From Actinomycetes bacterium (GTDB lineage: Bacteria; Actinomycetota; Acidimicrobiia; Acidimicrobiales; RAAP-2): 7,019 nucleotides of DNA. The notes under the pieces are model-generated. The model did no database searches and was not told the DNA's origin. It saw nothing but the letters and a program-made list of their open reading frames with translations. The stretch is from contig JAKBAZ010000068.1 in assembly GCA_021826255.1 (NCBI GenBank), positions 1-7,019 on the forward strand, given 5' to 3'. The position numbers and the translations under genes were made by a program. Below, one piece after another: positions 1-6,104 of the stretch (position 1 is the first letter of the stretch; each line of letters starts with the position of its first letter).

Positions 1-1
1 A

Positions 2-163
2 CGTTTCTCACACCTCTCTATCGACGCCGGTCTCGACCACCGTATGGTGATGTCGAGTGCGGTGGCCGGGGTGAGTGGGCGTGGCGCCGACATTGAGGGG
101 GAGTCCACTGTCTCGTCGAGCTATCCCCACTTCTTCGACAATCTTGAGGAGTTGACGCGGTGA
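2..163 (+). CDS. aroA: 3-phosphoshikimate 1-carboxyvinyltransferase (EPSP synthase), C-terminal end only
   Basis: This reading frame is open from the window edge to a TGA at 161-163 and gives the last 53 residues of a protein. They contain DHRMVMSSAVAG followed about 20 residues later by SSYPHFFDNLEEL. This matches the EPSP synthase C-terminus, which ends in a DHRMAM-type motif and an S-P-x-FF-x-x-L motif. The family joins shikimate-3-phosphate and phosphoenolpyruvate in the cytoplasmic shikimate pathway, and the DHR motif belongs to the active-site region. The stop overlaps the cmk start by 4 bp (GTGA), so the two are probably translationally coupled; aroA next to cmk is a common bacterial arrangement. 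The N-terminal part lies outside the window, so integrity of the gene cannot be judged. The call rests on short C-terminal motifs plus the cmk neighbour. Confidence 0.86.
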   Translation, partial: RFSHLSIDAGLDHRMVMSSAVAGVSGRGADIEGESTVSSSYPHFFDNLEELTR

Positions 164-780
164 CACTCGTCATCGCGATTGACGGACCGGCGGGGTCGGG
201 TAAGTCCACCCTGGCCCGCGCCCTCGCCGACCGGCTGGGCCTCGACGTTCTCGACACCGGAGCGATGTACCGGGCGTTGACCATTGAGTGTCTTCGTCGG
301 GGAGTAAATGTGCACTCGGACGATGAGGTGAGTGCCCTCGCGCGCTCAATCACCGTGACGACCCTGCCCGATGTTCGAGTCGACGGGCGCTACGTGGGCG
401 ACGATCTACGGCGCCCCGACGTGAACGAGGCCGTATCGAGCGTGGCGGCACTTCCCGGAGCTCGCTCGGCGATGGTCGAAGCCCAACGAGCCCAGGCCTT
501 CGCCAGCCCCCGAGGACTCGTGGCCGAGGGTCGAGACCTCACCACGGTCGTCTTCCCCGACGCCACTCTCAAAATCTTCCTGACGGCCGACCTCGACGAG
601 CGCGCCCGGCGACGGGGGGACGAGTCGCGTGAGTCGGTCGAGCGTCGAGACCACCTGGATTCGACCCGACTAGCCTCCCCACTACGGCGGGCCGACGACG
701 CGAGAGTCCTCGACACGACGGGACGACGAATCGGCGATCTCGTGGAGGAGGTGGTGGGGTGGCTCGAGAACACCACTTAG
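160..780 (+). CDS. cmk: (d)CMP kinase (cytidylate kinase)
   Basis: Cytidylate kinase transfers phosphate from ATP to CMP or dCMP in the cytoplasm, feeding CTP and dCTP synthesis. The 206-residue product has the P-loop GPAGSGKS at residues 9-16, LDTGAMYR at 31-38, the signature EGRDLTTVVFPDA at 123-135 (usual form GRDIGTVVFPDA), and RDHLDSTRLASPL at 163-175, the conserved RD..DS.R..SPL block of the family. The GTG start has GAGGAG at 146-151, eight bases upstream, and overlaps the aroA stop. The protein is somewhat short: between FLTADLDERARRR (140-152) and RDHLDS there are only about ten residues, so the LID segment is trimmed compared with enzymes of about 225 residues. The 3' end overlaps the plsC start by 22 bp. 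Identification is secure; the short LID is an observation with no known consequence. Confidence 0.97.
   Translation: MTLVIAIDGPAGSGKSTLARALADRLGLDVLDTGAMYRALTIECLRRGVNVHSDDEVSALARSITVTTLPDVRVDGRYVGDDLRRPDVNEAVSSVAALPGARSAMVEAQRAQAFASPRGLVAEGRDLTTVVFPDATLKIFLTADLDERARRRGDESRESVERRDHLDSTRLASPLRRADDARVLDTTGRRIGDLVEEVVGWLENTT
744..751 (+). promoter_or_regulatory. Strong Shine-Dalgarno for the acyltransferase gene
   Basis: GGAGGAGG lies inside the end of cmk, seven bases before the GTG at 759. It decides the start of the next gene and places it 22 bp upstream of the cmk stop, so ribosomes finishing cmk pass directly over it. Confidence 0.7.
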
Positions 781-1424
781 AACTCAATCCGAACAAGACG
801 CTGTTCTATCGAGGAGTGGCGGGCCTCTTACGCACCGTGAGTGCCTTGATGTTTCGTCCCCGGGTCAGCGGCGCCGAGTCCATTCCGGAGAGTGGCGCGT
901 TGATCATCGCACCCACGCACCGCTCCAATCTCGACTTCGCCTTCAGCCTCTTTCTCTGTCGACGAAAAATCTTCTTTATGGCCAAACAGTCTCTCTTCGA
1001 CGTGCCGGTGCTCGGTCGCGCCCTCGTCGCTCTCGGCGCGTTCCCAGTCACGAGAGGGGCCGCTGATCGTGACGCCCTCAAGGCGGCCGAACGAGTGCTC
1101 TCTGCCGGACACGCCCTCCTCATGTTCCCCGAAGGCACCCGCAGCGAGGGTCCCGACATCTTGCCCCTGCACGACGGCGCCATGTTCATCGCCGCGCGAT
1201 CACAAGCTCGCGTGGTCCCCGTGGGCATCGCCGGCTCGGAGATTGCGCTGGCCCCCGGGGCAAAAACCCTTCGACCACACCGCGTCGACATTGTGGTGGG
1301 TCGCCCCATCGACCCTCCAGAGGGGGAGCGTCCGAGTCGGGCCGCCATTTCGGAGTCCACTCGCCAACTCCAGGCGCAACTCTCCGAGGTGTTCCGTGAC
1401 GCGCGAGCGCGTAACGTCCGCTAA
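759..1424 (+). CDS. plsC: PlsC-family 1-acyl-sn-glycerol-3-phosphate acyltransferase
   Basis: This is a membrane-associated acyltransferase of the LPLAT/PlsC family, which typically acylates lysophosphatidic acid at sn-2 to give phosphatidic acid for phospholipid synthesis. In the 221-residue product the catalytic HX4D box appears as THRSNLD (H54, D59), the substrate-binding motif as FPEGTRSEG at 123-131, and the fourth motif as VVPVGIAGS at 152-160. Hydrophobic stretches near 17-32 and 45-51 could support peripheral membrane contact, but there is no clear full-length transmembrane helix. The GTG start at 759 is supported by the strong upstream ribosome binding site and overlaps cmk by 22 bp. 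It is the last gene of the aroA-cmk run and converges on the glycosyltransferase. Acyl donor and exact acceptor cannot be read from sequence; related family members act on other lysolipids, so the symbol is by family. Confidence 0.92.
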   Translation: MAREHHLELNPNKTLFYRGVAGLLRTVSALMFRPRVSGAESIPESGALIIAPTHRSNLDFAFSLFLCRRKIFFMAKQSLFDVPVLGRALVALGAFPVTRGAADRDALKAAERVLSAGHALLMFPEGTRSEGPDILPLHDGAMFIAARSQARVVPVGIAGSEIALAPGAKTLRPHRVDIVVGRPIDPPEGERPSRAAISESTRQLQAQLSEVFRDARARNVR

Positions 1425-1434
1425 CTGAAACGGA

Positions 1435-2259
1435 CTAGGAGCGAACCGTCCGCGGGGCGTTGCGCTCACGCCAGTAGGTACCAAAGACCACCTTGGCGTA
1501 CCGGAAACCGAACAGCCAGTTCTTGCCCTTCTTTGTGGTACCCGAGGCGCGAGGGTGCCAGATGGTCGGCACCTCGGCCGGGCGATAACCACGACGCAGG
1601 CAGACAATGATCAGCTCCGACGTTTGGTACTGACTCTGTACGAGTCGATCCACCGCCTCGGCGAGCATGGAGACTCTGAGTCCCCGGTAACCCGTCGAGG
1701 TGTCAGTCAGTTTCGCTCCCACCATGCGGTTGATGATGAAGGAGAAGAAGCGCACTCCGACCTTTCGCACCACGTCACCGGTTTCGTCGGTGCCGAGCAC
1801 CCGACTCGTCAAAACGAAGTCGGCGCGGTCCTCCACCAAAGGATCGAGCAAGTTGCCCATCTCGTTCGGATCATTCTGGCCGTCGGCGTCGAGGGTGATG
1901 ACGTACTTCACGCCCCGATCGATGCAGTATCGGTAGGTCACCTGGAGGGCCACGCCGTGACCCAGGTTGACCGGAAACTCGATGACCTGAACACCGGGAA
2001 AGCTCCGGGCGATCTCCGCCGTTCGGTCCGATCCACCGTCCACGACGACGAGAGTGGTGTAGGGATGTCCGTTGATCGTCTCGGGCATCTTCTCGAGGAC
2101 CTGGCCGATATTGCCCTCCTCCTCGTACGCGCACAGCGACGCCACGACGGCTTCGGGAGTGAAATTCGGATTCTCCGCCTCGTAACGTTCGAGGGCTTGG
2201 CGAATTGCGTACTGGCGCAGGGCGTCGCTACGACGCTTCTCCAGATCCACCTTGGCCAT
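1435..2259 (-). CDS. Family 2 glycosyltransferase, DPM1-like GT-A fold
   Basis: This is a cytoplasmic inverting glycosyltransferase of family GT2 (dolichol/polyprenol-phosphate mannosyltransferase-like branch). With the start used here the product has 274 residues. After a helical, charged N-terminal extension of about 40 residues come AYEEEGNIG (44-52, where many relatives have PAYNEE), the nucleotide-binding VVDGGSDRT (72-80), NLGHG (98-102), the metal-binding DADG (124-127), DTSTGYRGL (186-194) and QTSELI (212-217). No C-terminal membrane helix is present, unlike polyprenyl-anchored versions. Two in-frame ATGs exist, at 2268 and 2259. I chose 2259 because GAAGGG lies nine bases before it but directly abuts the other. 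It lies 85 bp downstream of ispH on the same strand and may be co-transcribed. Donor and acceptor are unknown; a role in cell-envelope glycan or glycolipid synthesis is inference. Confidence 0.9.
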   Translation of the reverse strand: MAKVDLEKRRSDALRQYAIRQALERYEAENPNFTPEAVVASLCAYEEEGNIGQVLEKMPETINGHPYTTLVVVDGGSDRTAEIARSFPGVQVIEFPVNLGHGVALQVTYRYCIDRGVKYVITLDADGQNDPNEMGNLLDPLVEDRADFVLTSRVLGTDETGDVVRKVGVRFFSFIINRMVGAKLTDTSTGYRGLRVSMLAEAVDRLVQSQYQTSELIIVCLRRGYRPAEVPTIWHPRASGTTKKGKNWLFGFRYAKVVFGTYWRERNAPRTVRS

Positions 2260-2314
2260 GTACCTCATCCCTTCACCCAGCGGTGCCCGGGACCGGCGCC
2301 CTCGGAACCCCTAG

Positions 2315-2320
2315 AGATTA
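2315..2320 (-). promoter_or_regulatory. Possible -10 element upstream of the glycosyltransferase gene
   Basis: On the minus strand TAATCT fits the TANNNT -10 pattern. It sits in the only AT-rich patch (about 2312-2336) of the gap between ispH and the glycosyltransferase gene. No convincing -35 hexamer is visible at 16-18 bp, so this is a weak candidate; read-through from ispH is equally possible. Confidence 0.25.
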
Positions 2321-2344
2321 GCAATAAGGACTTTGGGGCCCGGT

Positions 2345-3376
2345 TCAGCGCACCGCGGCGGCGAGAACCTGAGCCGCGGTGAACTCGCGATCGGCCGCCA
2401 CGTCGAAACCCCGCCGAACCTCTCCAAAAAGGGCTAACGAGGTCACTGTACTGAGGGCTCGAAGAATCTCGCGAAGTTCTGGGGGAGGGGGGAAGTACTC
2501 GTCTTCGGTGACAAAGGAGGAGAGTTCGACTCCTTCGATGGGGTTCAGCCGAGCGAGCACCTCGTCGACCAGCGACTCGGGTGCTGAGGCCCCCGCGGTC
2601 AGGGCGACCACACCGCTCAGGTCGTCGGGTACCTCGTCGGCTCCGTTCACACGCAGCACTCGCTCGCACCCGGCGGCTCGAGCCACGTTCGTGAGAGCCA
2701 CCGTGTTCGACGAGTTGGCCGATCCGATGACGACCACGGCGTCCGCGCGAGAGGCCAACGAGCGAAGAGCCCCCTGGCGATTGGTCGTGGCGAAGCAGAG
2801 GTCGCTTCGATTCGGCATCCAGATGTCGGGGATCACGCTCTGGGCGTACTCGCGCAGATCCGCCCACTCGTCCTCCGACAGGGTCGTCTGAGACAGCAGC
2901 GCGAAGGGTCCGGGGCGTAGCGCCGCCTCGTCGATGTCCTCTCTCGATTGGATGAGGACAACCGCCTCGGGGGCGACCGCCATCGTCCCCACGGCCTCTT
3001 CGTGACCCTCGTGGCCGACGTAGAGCACGGTGTAGCCCTTGCGTGAGCGGACTTTGAGTTCGTGGTGGACTTTTGTGACGAGCGGACAGACGGCGTCCAC
3101 CACCACCCGGTGATCTCGCCGCGCCGCCTCGACGAGGTGGGGCGGTGATCCGTGAGCGCTGAGCATCAGGGGGGATCCGGGCGGCACCGTCTCAACGTCG
3201 TCCACGAAGACGACCCCGAGAGAGCGAAAGTGCTCCACCACGAACCGATTGTGGACAATTTCGTGGTAGCAGTACACCGGGGGTTCGAAGATTCTCGTCA
3301 TCCAGTCGAGAGCCTTGATGGCCTTCTCCACTCCGGCACAAAAACCCCGTGGGGACGCCAAGAGGACCCGTTGCAC
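2345..3376 (-). CDS. ispH: 4-hydroxy-3-methylbut-2-enyl diphosphate reductase
   Basis: IspH catalyses the last step of the MEP pathway, reducing HMBPP to IPP and DMAPP with a [4Fe-4S] cluster in the cytoplasm. The 343-residue product has the three cluster cysteines at C13 (SPRGFCAGV), C97 (DAVCPLV) and C194 (CFATTNRQ). Substrate-binding and catalytic positions are also present: HEIVHNR at 38-44, SAHG at 73-76, GHEGHEE at 121-127 with the family's catalytic glutamate, QTTLS at 163-167, GSANSSN at 218-224 and TAGASAPE at 260-267. Three in-frame GTG codons compete as start: 3385, 3382 and 3376. I chose 3376 because GGAG (complement of 3385-3388) lies eight bases before it and the protein then begins MQRVLLASPRGFCAG, as is usual; a leaderless start at 3382 is possible. 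The gene is divergent from the DUF512-der operon. Function is secure. Confidence 0.98.
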   Translation of the reverse strand: MQRVLLASPRGFCAGVEKAIKALDWMTRIFEPPVYCYHEIVHNRFVVEHFRSLGVVFVDDVETVPPGSPLMLSAHGSPPHLVEAARRDHRVVVDAVCPLVTKVHHELKVRSRKGYTVLYVGHEGHEEAVGTMAVAPEAVVLIQSREDIDEAALRPGPFALLSQTTLSEDEWADLREYAQSVIPDIWMPNRSDLCFATTNRQGALRSLASRADAVVVIGSANSSNTVALTNVARAAGCERVLRVNGADEVPDDLSGVVALTAGASAPESLVDEVLARLNPIEGVELSSFVTEDEYFPPPPELREILRALSTVTSLALFGEVRRGFDVAADREFTAAQVLAAAVR

Positions 3377-3384
3377 GTTCACCA

Positions 3385-3388
3385 CTCC
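3385..3388 (-). promoter_or_regulatory. Shine-Dalgarno that decides the ispH start
   Basis: On the minus strand GGAG lies eight bases before the GTG at 3376 but overlaps or abuts the upstream GTG codons at 3385 and 3382, which favours 3376. It would be transcribed only if the promoter lies further upstream than the TAGTCT element at 3394-3389. Confidence 0.45.
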
Positions 3389-3394
3389 AGACTA
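3389..3394 (-). promoter_or_regulatory. Candidate -10 element for ispH
   Basis: On the minus strand TAGTCT matches TANNNT and lies six bases before the GTG at 3382. That is the spacing expected for a leaderless transcript. No good -35 is visible. If this is the real -10, the GGAG between it and the gene would not be in the mRNA, so this reading and the Shine-Dalgarno reading exclude each other. Confidence 0.35.
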
Positions 3395-3422
3395 ATTTGC
3401 CCTCGCTCCGCGACGACACCGG

Positions 3423-3448
3423 AGCGCCCGAGGGCGCTGCGCCCTAGG
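3423..3448. repeat. Alternating inverted/direct repeat in the ispH / DUF512 divergent region
   Basis: AGCGCCC at 3423-3429 and GGGCGCT at 3432-3438 form a perfect 7-bp inverted repeat with a 2-bp centre. GGGCGC at 3432-3437 forms a second perfect inverted repeat with GCGCCC at 3439-3444, around a single T. Read as direct repeats, GCGCCCGAGG (3424) and GCGCCCTAGG (3439) match at 9 of 10 bases with a 15-bp period. The array covers the expected -35 and spacer region of the rightward promoter and adjoins its -10. An operator is the simplest inference; a short GC-rich hairpin is an alternative. The repeats themselves are directly visible. Confidence 0.6.
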
Positions 3449-3450
3449 CT
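3445..3450 (+). promoter_or_regulatory. Candidate -10 element for a leaderless DUF512-der operon transcript
   Basis: TAGGCT matches the TANNNT -10 pattern and lies six bases before the GTG at 3457. An in-frame TAG at 3445-3447 prevents any earlier start, and the GGGGGA tract abuts the GTG too closely for a normal Shine-Dalgarno. Together these fit leaderless initiation, which is common in actinobacteria. No good -35 is seen. Confidence 0.4.
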
Positions 3451-3456
3451 GGGGGA

Positions 3457-4824
3457 GTGTCCGGCGTTCGTATTTCCTCGATTTCGCCGACGTCGCCCCT
3501 CGCTAGCCGGGACGTGCGAGTGGGTGACGAACTCCTTGCCGTCAACGGTCGCGCCCCGAGTGACATCATCGAGTACCAGCAGTTGGTCGACGACGAGTCG
3601 GTCACGCTCCTGCTCCAACGTGAGGGCCGCCCGCTTCGACACAAAGTGTCGGTCACCAAACGCGCCGGAGAACCCCTGGGTCTCACCATCGATTCGGCGG
3701 TCTTCGACCGAATTCGGACCTGCGACAACCACTGCAGTTTTTGCTTTATTTATCAACTCCCTAAGGGCCTGCGTCGTTCCCTCTACGTCAAAGACGACGA
3801 CTTTCGCCTCTCCTTCCTCTACGGCAACTACACCACGCTGACCCGATTCACCGAGTTCGACCTCGAGCGCGTCATCACCGAACGCCTCTCGCCGCTCTAC
3901 GTCTCGATTCACACGACCAACCCCGAGTTGCGAGCCTCCATGCTGCGAAATCCCCGGGGGGCGACCTCGCTCAGATGGCTACGAGCGTTGCTCGACGCCG
4001 GTATCGCCGTTCACGGGCAAGTGGTGACCTGCCCAGGGATTAACGACGGCGCCGAACTGGAGCGCACACTCGAAGACGCGCTCAGTCTCTACCCCGAGTT
4101 GGCCTCCCTGGCCGTCGTTCCCGTGGGCGTCTCGCGATTTAACGAAGAGTCGACGATGCGCTCGTTCACTCGAGATGAGGCCGAACACACCCTCGAGGTC
4201 GTCGCTCGTTTTCGAGACCTGGCTCTCGAGACCCTGGGACGGCACCTCATCGAAGCTTCCGACGAGTTCTACCTCCTCGCGGGATCCACGCCACCGCCAC
4301 CCGAGCACTACGACTCTCTCGACCAGGCCGAGAACGGCATCGGTCTCGTCGCCAGCTTCGCCCAGAGTTTTCGGGGTGAGAACGAGATGGACGTTCTCGG
4401 CACCGGATTCTTCCAGTCGGTCGACGGCGCTCCGGCGTGGGGTTATCGCGCGCCGAGATCAGACACGTCGGGAGAGATCAGGGAACGGCTCAAGATTCTG
4501 AGTGGGGAGTACGCGGCCCCACTCCTACGCGACCTTCTCGACGAGGCTGGCTTCAACGACGTCGACGTAGTGAGTGTCACTAACGACTACTTCGGGGGCA
4601 ACATCAAAGTCGCGGGGCTCCTCACCGGCGCCGACGTGGCCCGAGCCGTGGCCCGCGATCCCGACGTCACCCACTTACTCCCCGACGTCTGTCTCAACGA
4701 GGGTCGATTCGTCGACGGCATCGAGCTGGGGGAGTTGGGCAGTAGCGTCGTACCGGTGAAGACCACCGGGCAGGATCTGCGGCGTACTCTCGAACACTGG
4801 CGCGCGCGTCTGGTGTCGGCGTGA
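3457..4824 (+). CDS. DUF512 family protein with PDZ and radical-SAM-type domains
   Basis: This 455-residue protein belongs to the PDZ/radical SAM/DUF512 family, whose function is not established to my knowledge. Residues 1 to about 65 form a PDZ-like region (VRVGDELLAVNGR at 20-32). Next comes the FeS-binding CDNHCSFCF at 89-97, with cysteines 89, 93 and 96 in the radical-SAM CX3CX2C spacing, followed by YQLPKGLRRSLY. Further family blocks are YVSIHTTNPELRASML (148-163), GQVVTCPGINDG (187-198), EASDEFYLLAG (266-276) and, in the DUF512 part, VTNDYFGGNIKVAGLLTG (374-391). No signal peptide or membrane helix is seen, so it is probably cytoplasmic. GTG at 3457 is the first possible start after an in-frame stop, and probably leaderless. 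Its stop overlaps the der start by 4 bp (GTGA). Proximity to der suggests a link to ribosome or RNA maturation, but that is inference. Confidence 0.95.
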   Translation: MSGVRISSISPTSPLASRDVRVGDELLAVNGRAPSDIIEYQQLVDDESVTLLLQREGRPLRHKVSVTKRAGEPLGLTIDSAVFDRIRTCDNHCSFCFIYQLPKGLRRSLYVKDDDFRLSFLYGNYTTLTRFTEFDLERVITERLSPLYVSIHTTNPELRASMLRNPRGATSLRWLRALLDAGIAVHGQVVTCPGINDGAELERTLEDALSLYPELASLAVVPVGVSRFNEESTMRSFTRDEAEHTLEVVARFRDLALETLGRHLIEASDEFYLLAGSTPPPPEHYDSLDQAENGIGLVASFAQSFRGENEMDVLGTGFFQSVDGAPAWGYRAPRSDTSGEIRERLKILSGEYAAPLLRDLLDEAGFNDVDVVSVTNDYFGGNIKVAGLLTGADVARAVARDPDVTHLLPDVCLNEGRFVDGIELGELGSSVVPVKTTGQDLRRTLEHWRARLVSA

Positions 4825-6104
4825 ACCGCGTCGTTATCGTTGGTCGACCCAACGTCGGCAAAAGTTCTCTAGTGAACCGACTAGCGGCTAAGCGGCTCAC
4901 CGTCGTGGAAGAGCACCGTGGGGTCACGCGGGACCGCAAGGTCGTTCCTGTCGAGTGGAACGGGGTTCGCTTCGAGGTTGTCGACACCGGGGGGTGGCTC
5001 GAGGCCGGTGACGACCTCGAGCGCAAAGTCTCTCGACAAGCCGACGCGGCCCTCTCCGAAGCCGACCTCGTCGTGTTCGTGGTGGACGTCATGACCGGCG
5101 TCACCGACGAGGATCGTCACGCCGCGCGCTGGGTTCTCAAGTCTCAACGTCCCGTCATGTTGGTGGCGAACAAGGTCGACGACGCCCTCCACGAAGCCGC
5201 CGTATGGGAGTTTCTCTCCCTCGGCTGCGGTGATCCCTTCGCGGTGAGCGCCCAACACGGTCGAGGAGCGGGCGACCTCCTCGACGCGATCGTGGAGCGG
5301 CTGGACGAACCCGCCCCCGTCCTCGAAGAGGCCGACGACGACGGGGCCCTTCGGGTGGCCCTCGTGGGGCGCCCCAACGTGGGCAAGTCCACCCTCTTCA
5401 ACAAGCTCATCGGTGAAGAACGGGCCGTCGTCCACGACATGCCCGGCACCACGCGCGACGCGATCGACACCGTCGTGAACACGCCCGACGGGGTCATTCG
5501 GTTCATCGACACGGCCGGAATGCGCAAACGAGCGCGAACCGAAGCCGGTCTCGAAACCTACAGTGTGCTCCGCTCGCTCGAGGCCCTCGATCGAGCCGAC
5601 ATCGCGATCTTGGTCATCGACGCGACTCAGGGCGCGAGCGGGCAAGATCAACGGCTCGCCGAGAGAATTTCGTCCGCGGGGTGCCCGGCCGTCGTCGTCT
5701 TGAACAAGTGGGAACTAGTCGACACCGACGATCGCGACCGAGTTCTCGCGTCGGTCGGGGACAAGTTGGCGTTTCTCGGTGACGCGCCCGTGCTGAAAAC
5801 CACCGCCCTCAGCGGACGGGGAGTTCACCGGATTCTGCCCGCGCTCTCGGCCGCCAAGGAGGACTACACCAAACGGGTCTCGACGGGGGCCCTCAACCGG
5901 GCCATCCGAGATCTTCAAGCCCACCAGCCCGCCCCAACGGGCAAGATTCGCTACGCCGTGCAGGGAGCCATCGAACCGCCGACCTTCACGCTCTTCATCG
6001 CCGGGCGGTTACCACCGACCTACTTGCGCTACGTCGAGCGGTCGCTGAGGGAGCGATTCGATCTTGGTACGACCCCTCTCAAGATTCGCGTTCGCACCGA
6101 GTAA
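4821..6104 (+). CDS. der: Ribosome biogenesis GTPase Der (EngA)
   Basis: Der is a cytoplasmic GTPase with two tandem G domains that is needed for late 50S subunit assembly. In the 427-residue product, G domain 1 has GRPNVGKS (8-15), VTRDR (35-39), DTGG (55-58), NKVD (117-120) and SAQHG (143-147). An acidic linker around 164-177 leads to G domain 2 with GRPNVGKS (183-190), GTTRD (209-213), DTAG (230-233) and NKWE (295-298). The C-terminal KH-like domain follows, with KIRYAVQGAIEPPTFTLFI (375-393), YLRYVERSLRERFDL and a TPLKIRVR end. Length and all GTPase motifs are normal. The GTG start overlaps the DUF512 stop and lacks a good Shine-Dalgarno, which suggests translational coupling. The stop overlaps the next ATG by one base (TAATG). 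Identification is secure. Confidence 0.98.
   Translation: MNRVVIVGRPNVGKSSLVNRLAAKRLTVVEEHRGVTRDRKVVPVEWNGVRFEVVDTGGWLEAGDDLERKVSRQADAALSEADLVVFVVDVMTGVTDEDRHAARWVLKSQRPVMLVANKVDDALHEAAVWEFLSLGCGDPFAVSAQHGRGAGDLLDAIVERLDEPAPVLEEADDDGALRVALVGRPNVGKSTLFNKLIGEERAVVHDMPGTTRDAIDTVVNTPDGVIRFIDTAGMRKRARTEAGLETYSVLRSLEALDRADIAILVIDATQGASGQDQRLAERISSAGCPAVVVLNKWELVDTDDRDRVLASVGDKLAFLGDAPVLKTTALSGRGVHRILPALSAAKEDYTKRVSTGALNRAIRDLQAHQPAPTGKIRYAVQGAIEPPTFTLFIAGRLPPTYLRYVERSLRERFDLGTTPLKIRVRTE

Noticed and set aside
744..780. Frameshift or fusion between cmk and plsC because of the 22-bp overlap
   Set aside because: Both proteins have complete family motifs and natural ends, and a strong ribosome binding site sits before the plsC GTG; this is ordinary gene packing.
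806..1360. Minus-strand open frame (184 codons) opposite the acyltransferase gene
   Set aside because: It is the shadow of plsC, whose HX4D and FPEGTR motifs fix the coding strand.
1425..1434. Rho-independent terminator between the convergent genes
   Set aside because: Only 5-bp stems with 10-12-base loops and no T-run are present; not enough for a terminator call, so it is reported only as a low-interest repeat.
2269..2344. Small RNA or riboswitch between ispH and the glycosyltransferase gene
   Set aside because: The 76-bp gap shows no extended conserved-looking stem structure or known riboswitch core; only a weak -10-like AT-rich patch is seen.
1555..2382. Long plus-strand open frame (275 codons) opposite the glycosyltransferase gene
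   Set aside because: It is antisense to a gene with clear GT2 motifs, has His/Val/Asp-rich low-information sequence with no recognisable domain, and is a normal by-product of high-GC codon bias.
3379..3912. Minus-strand open frame (177 codons) opposite the 5' part of the DUF512 gene, reaching the divergent region
   Set aside because: It would cross the divergent promoter region and overlap ispH; no motif is seen, while the opposite strand encodes the conserved FeS motif.
4881..5651. Minus-strand open frame (256 codons) opposite der
   Set aside because: It is antisense to the conserved GTPase domains of der and its composition reflects the complementary codons.
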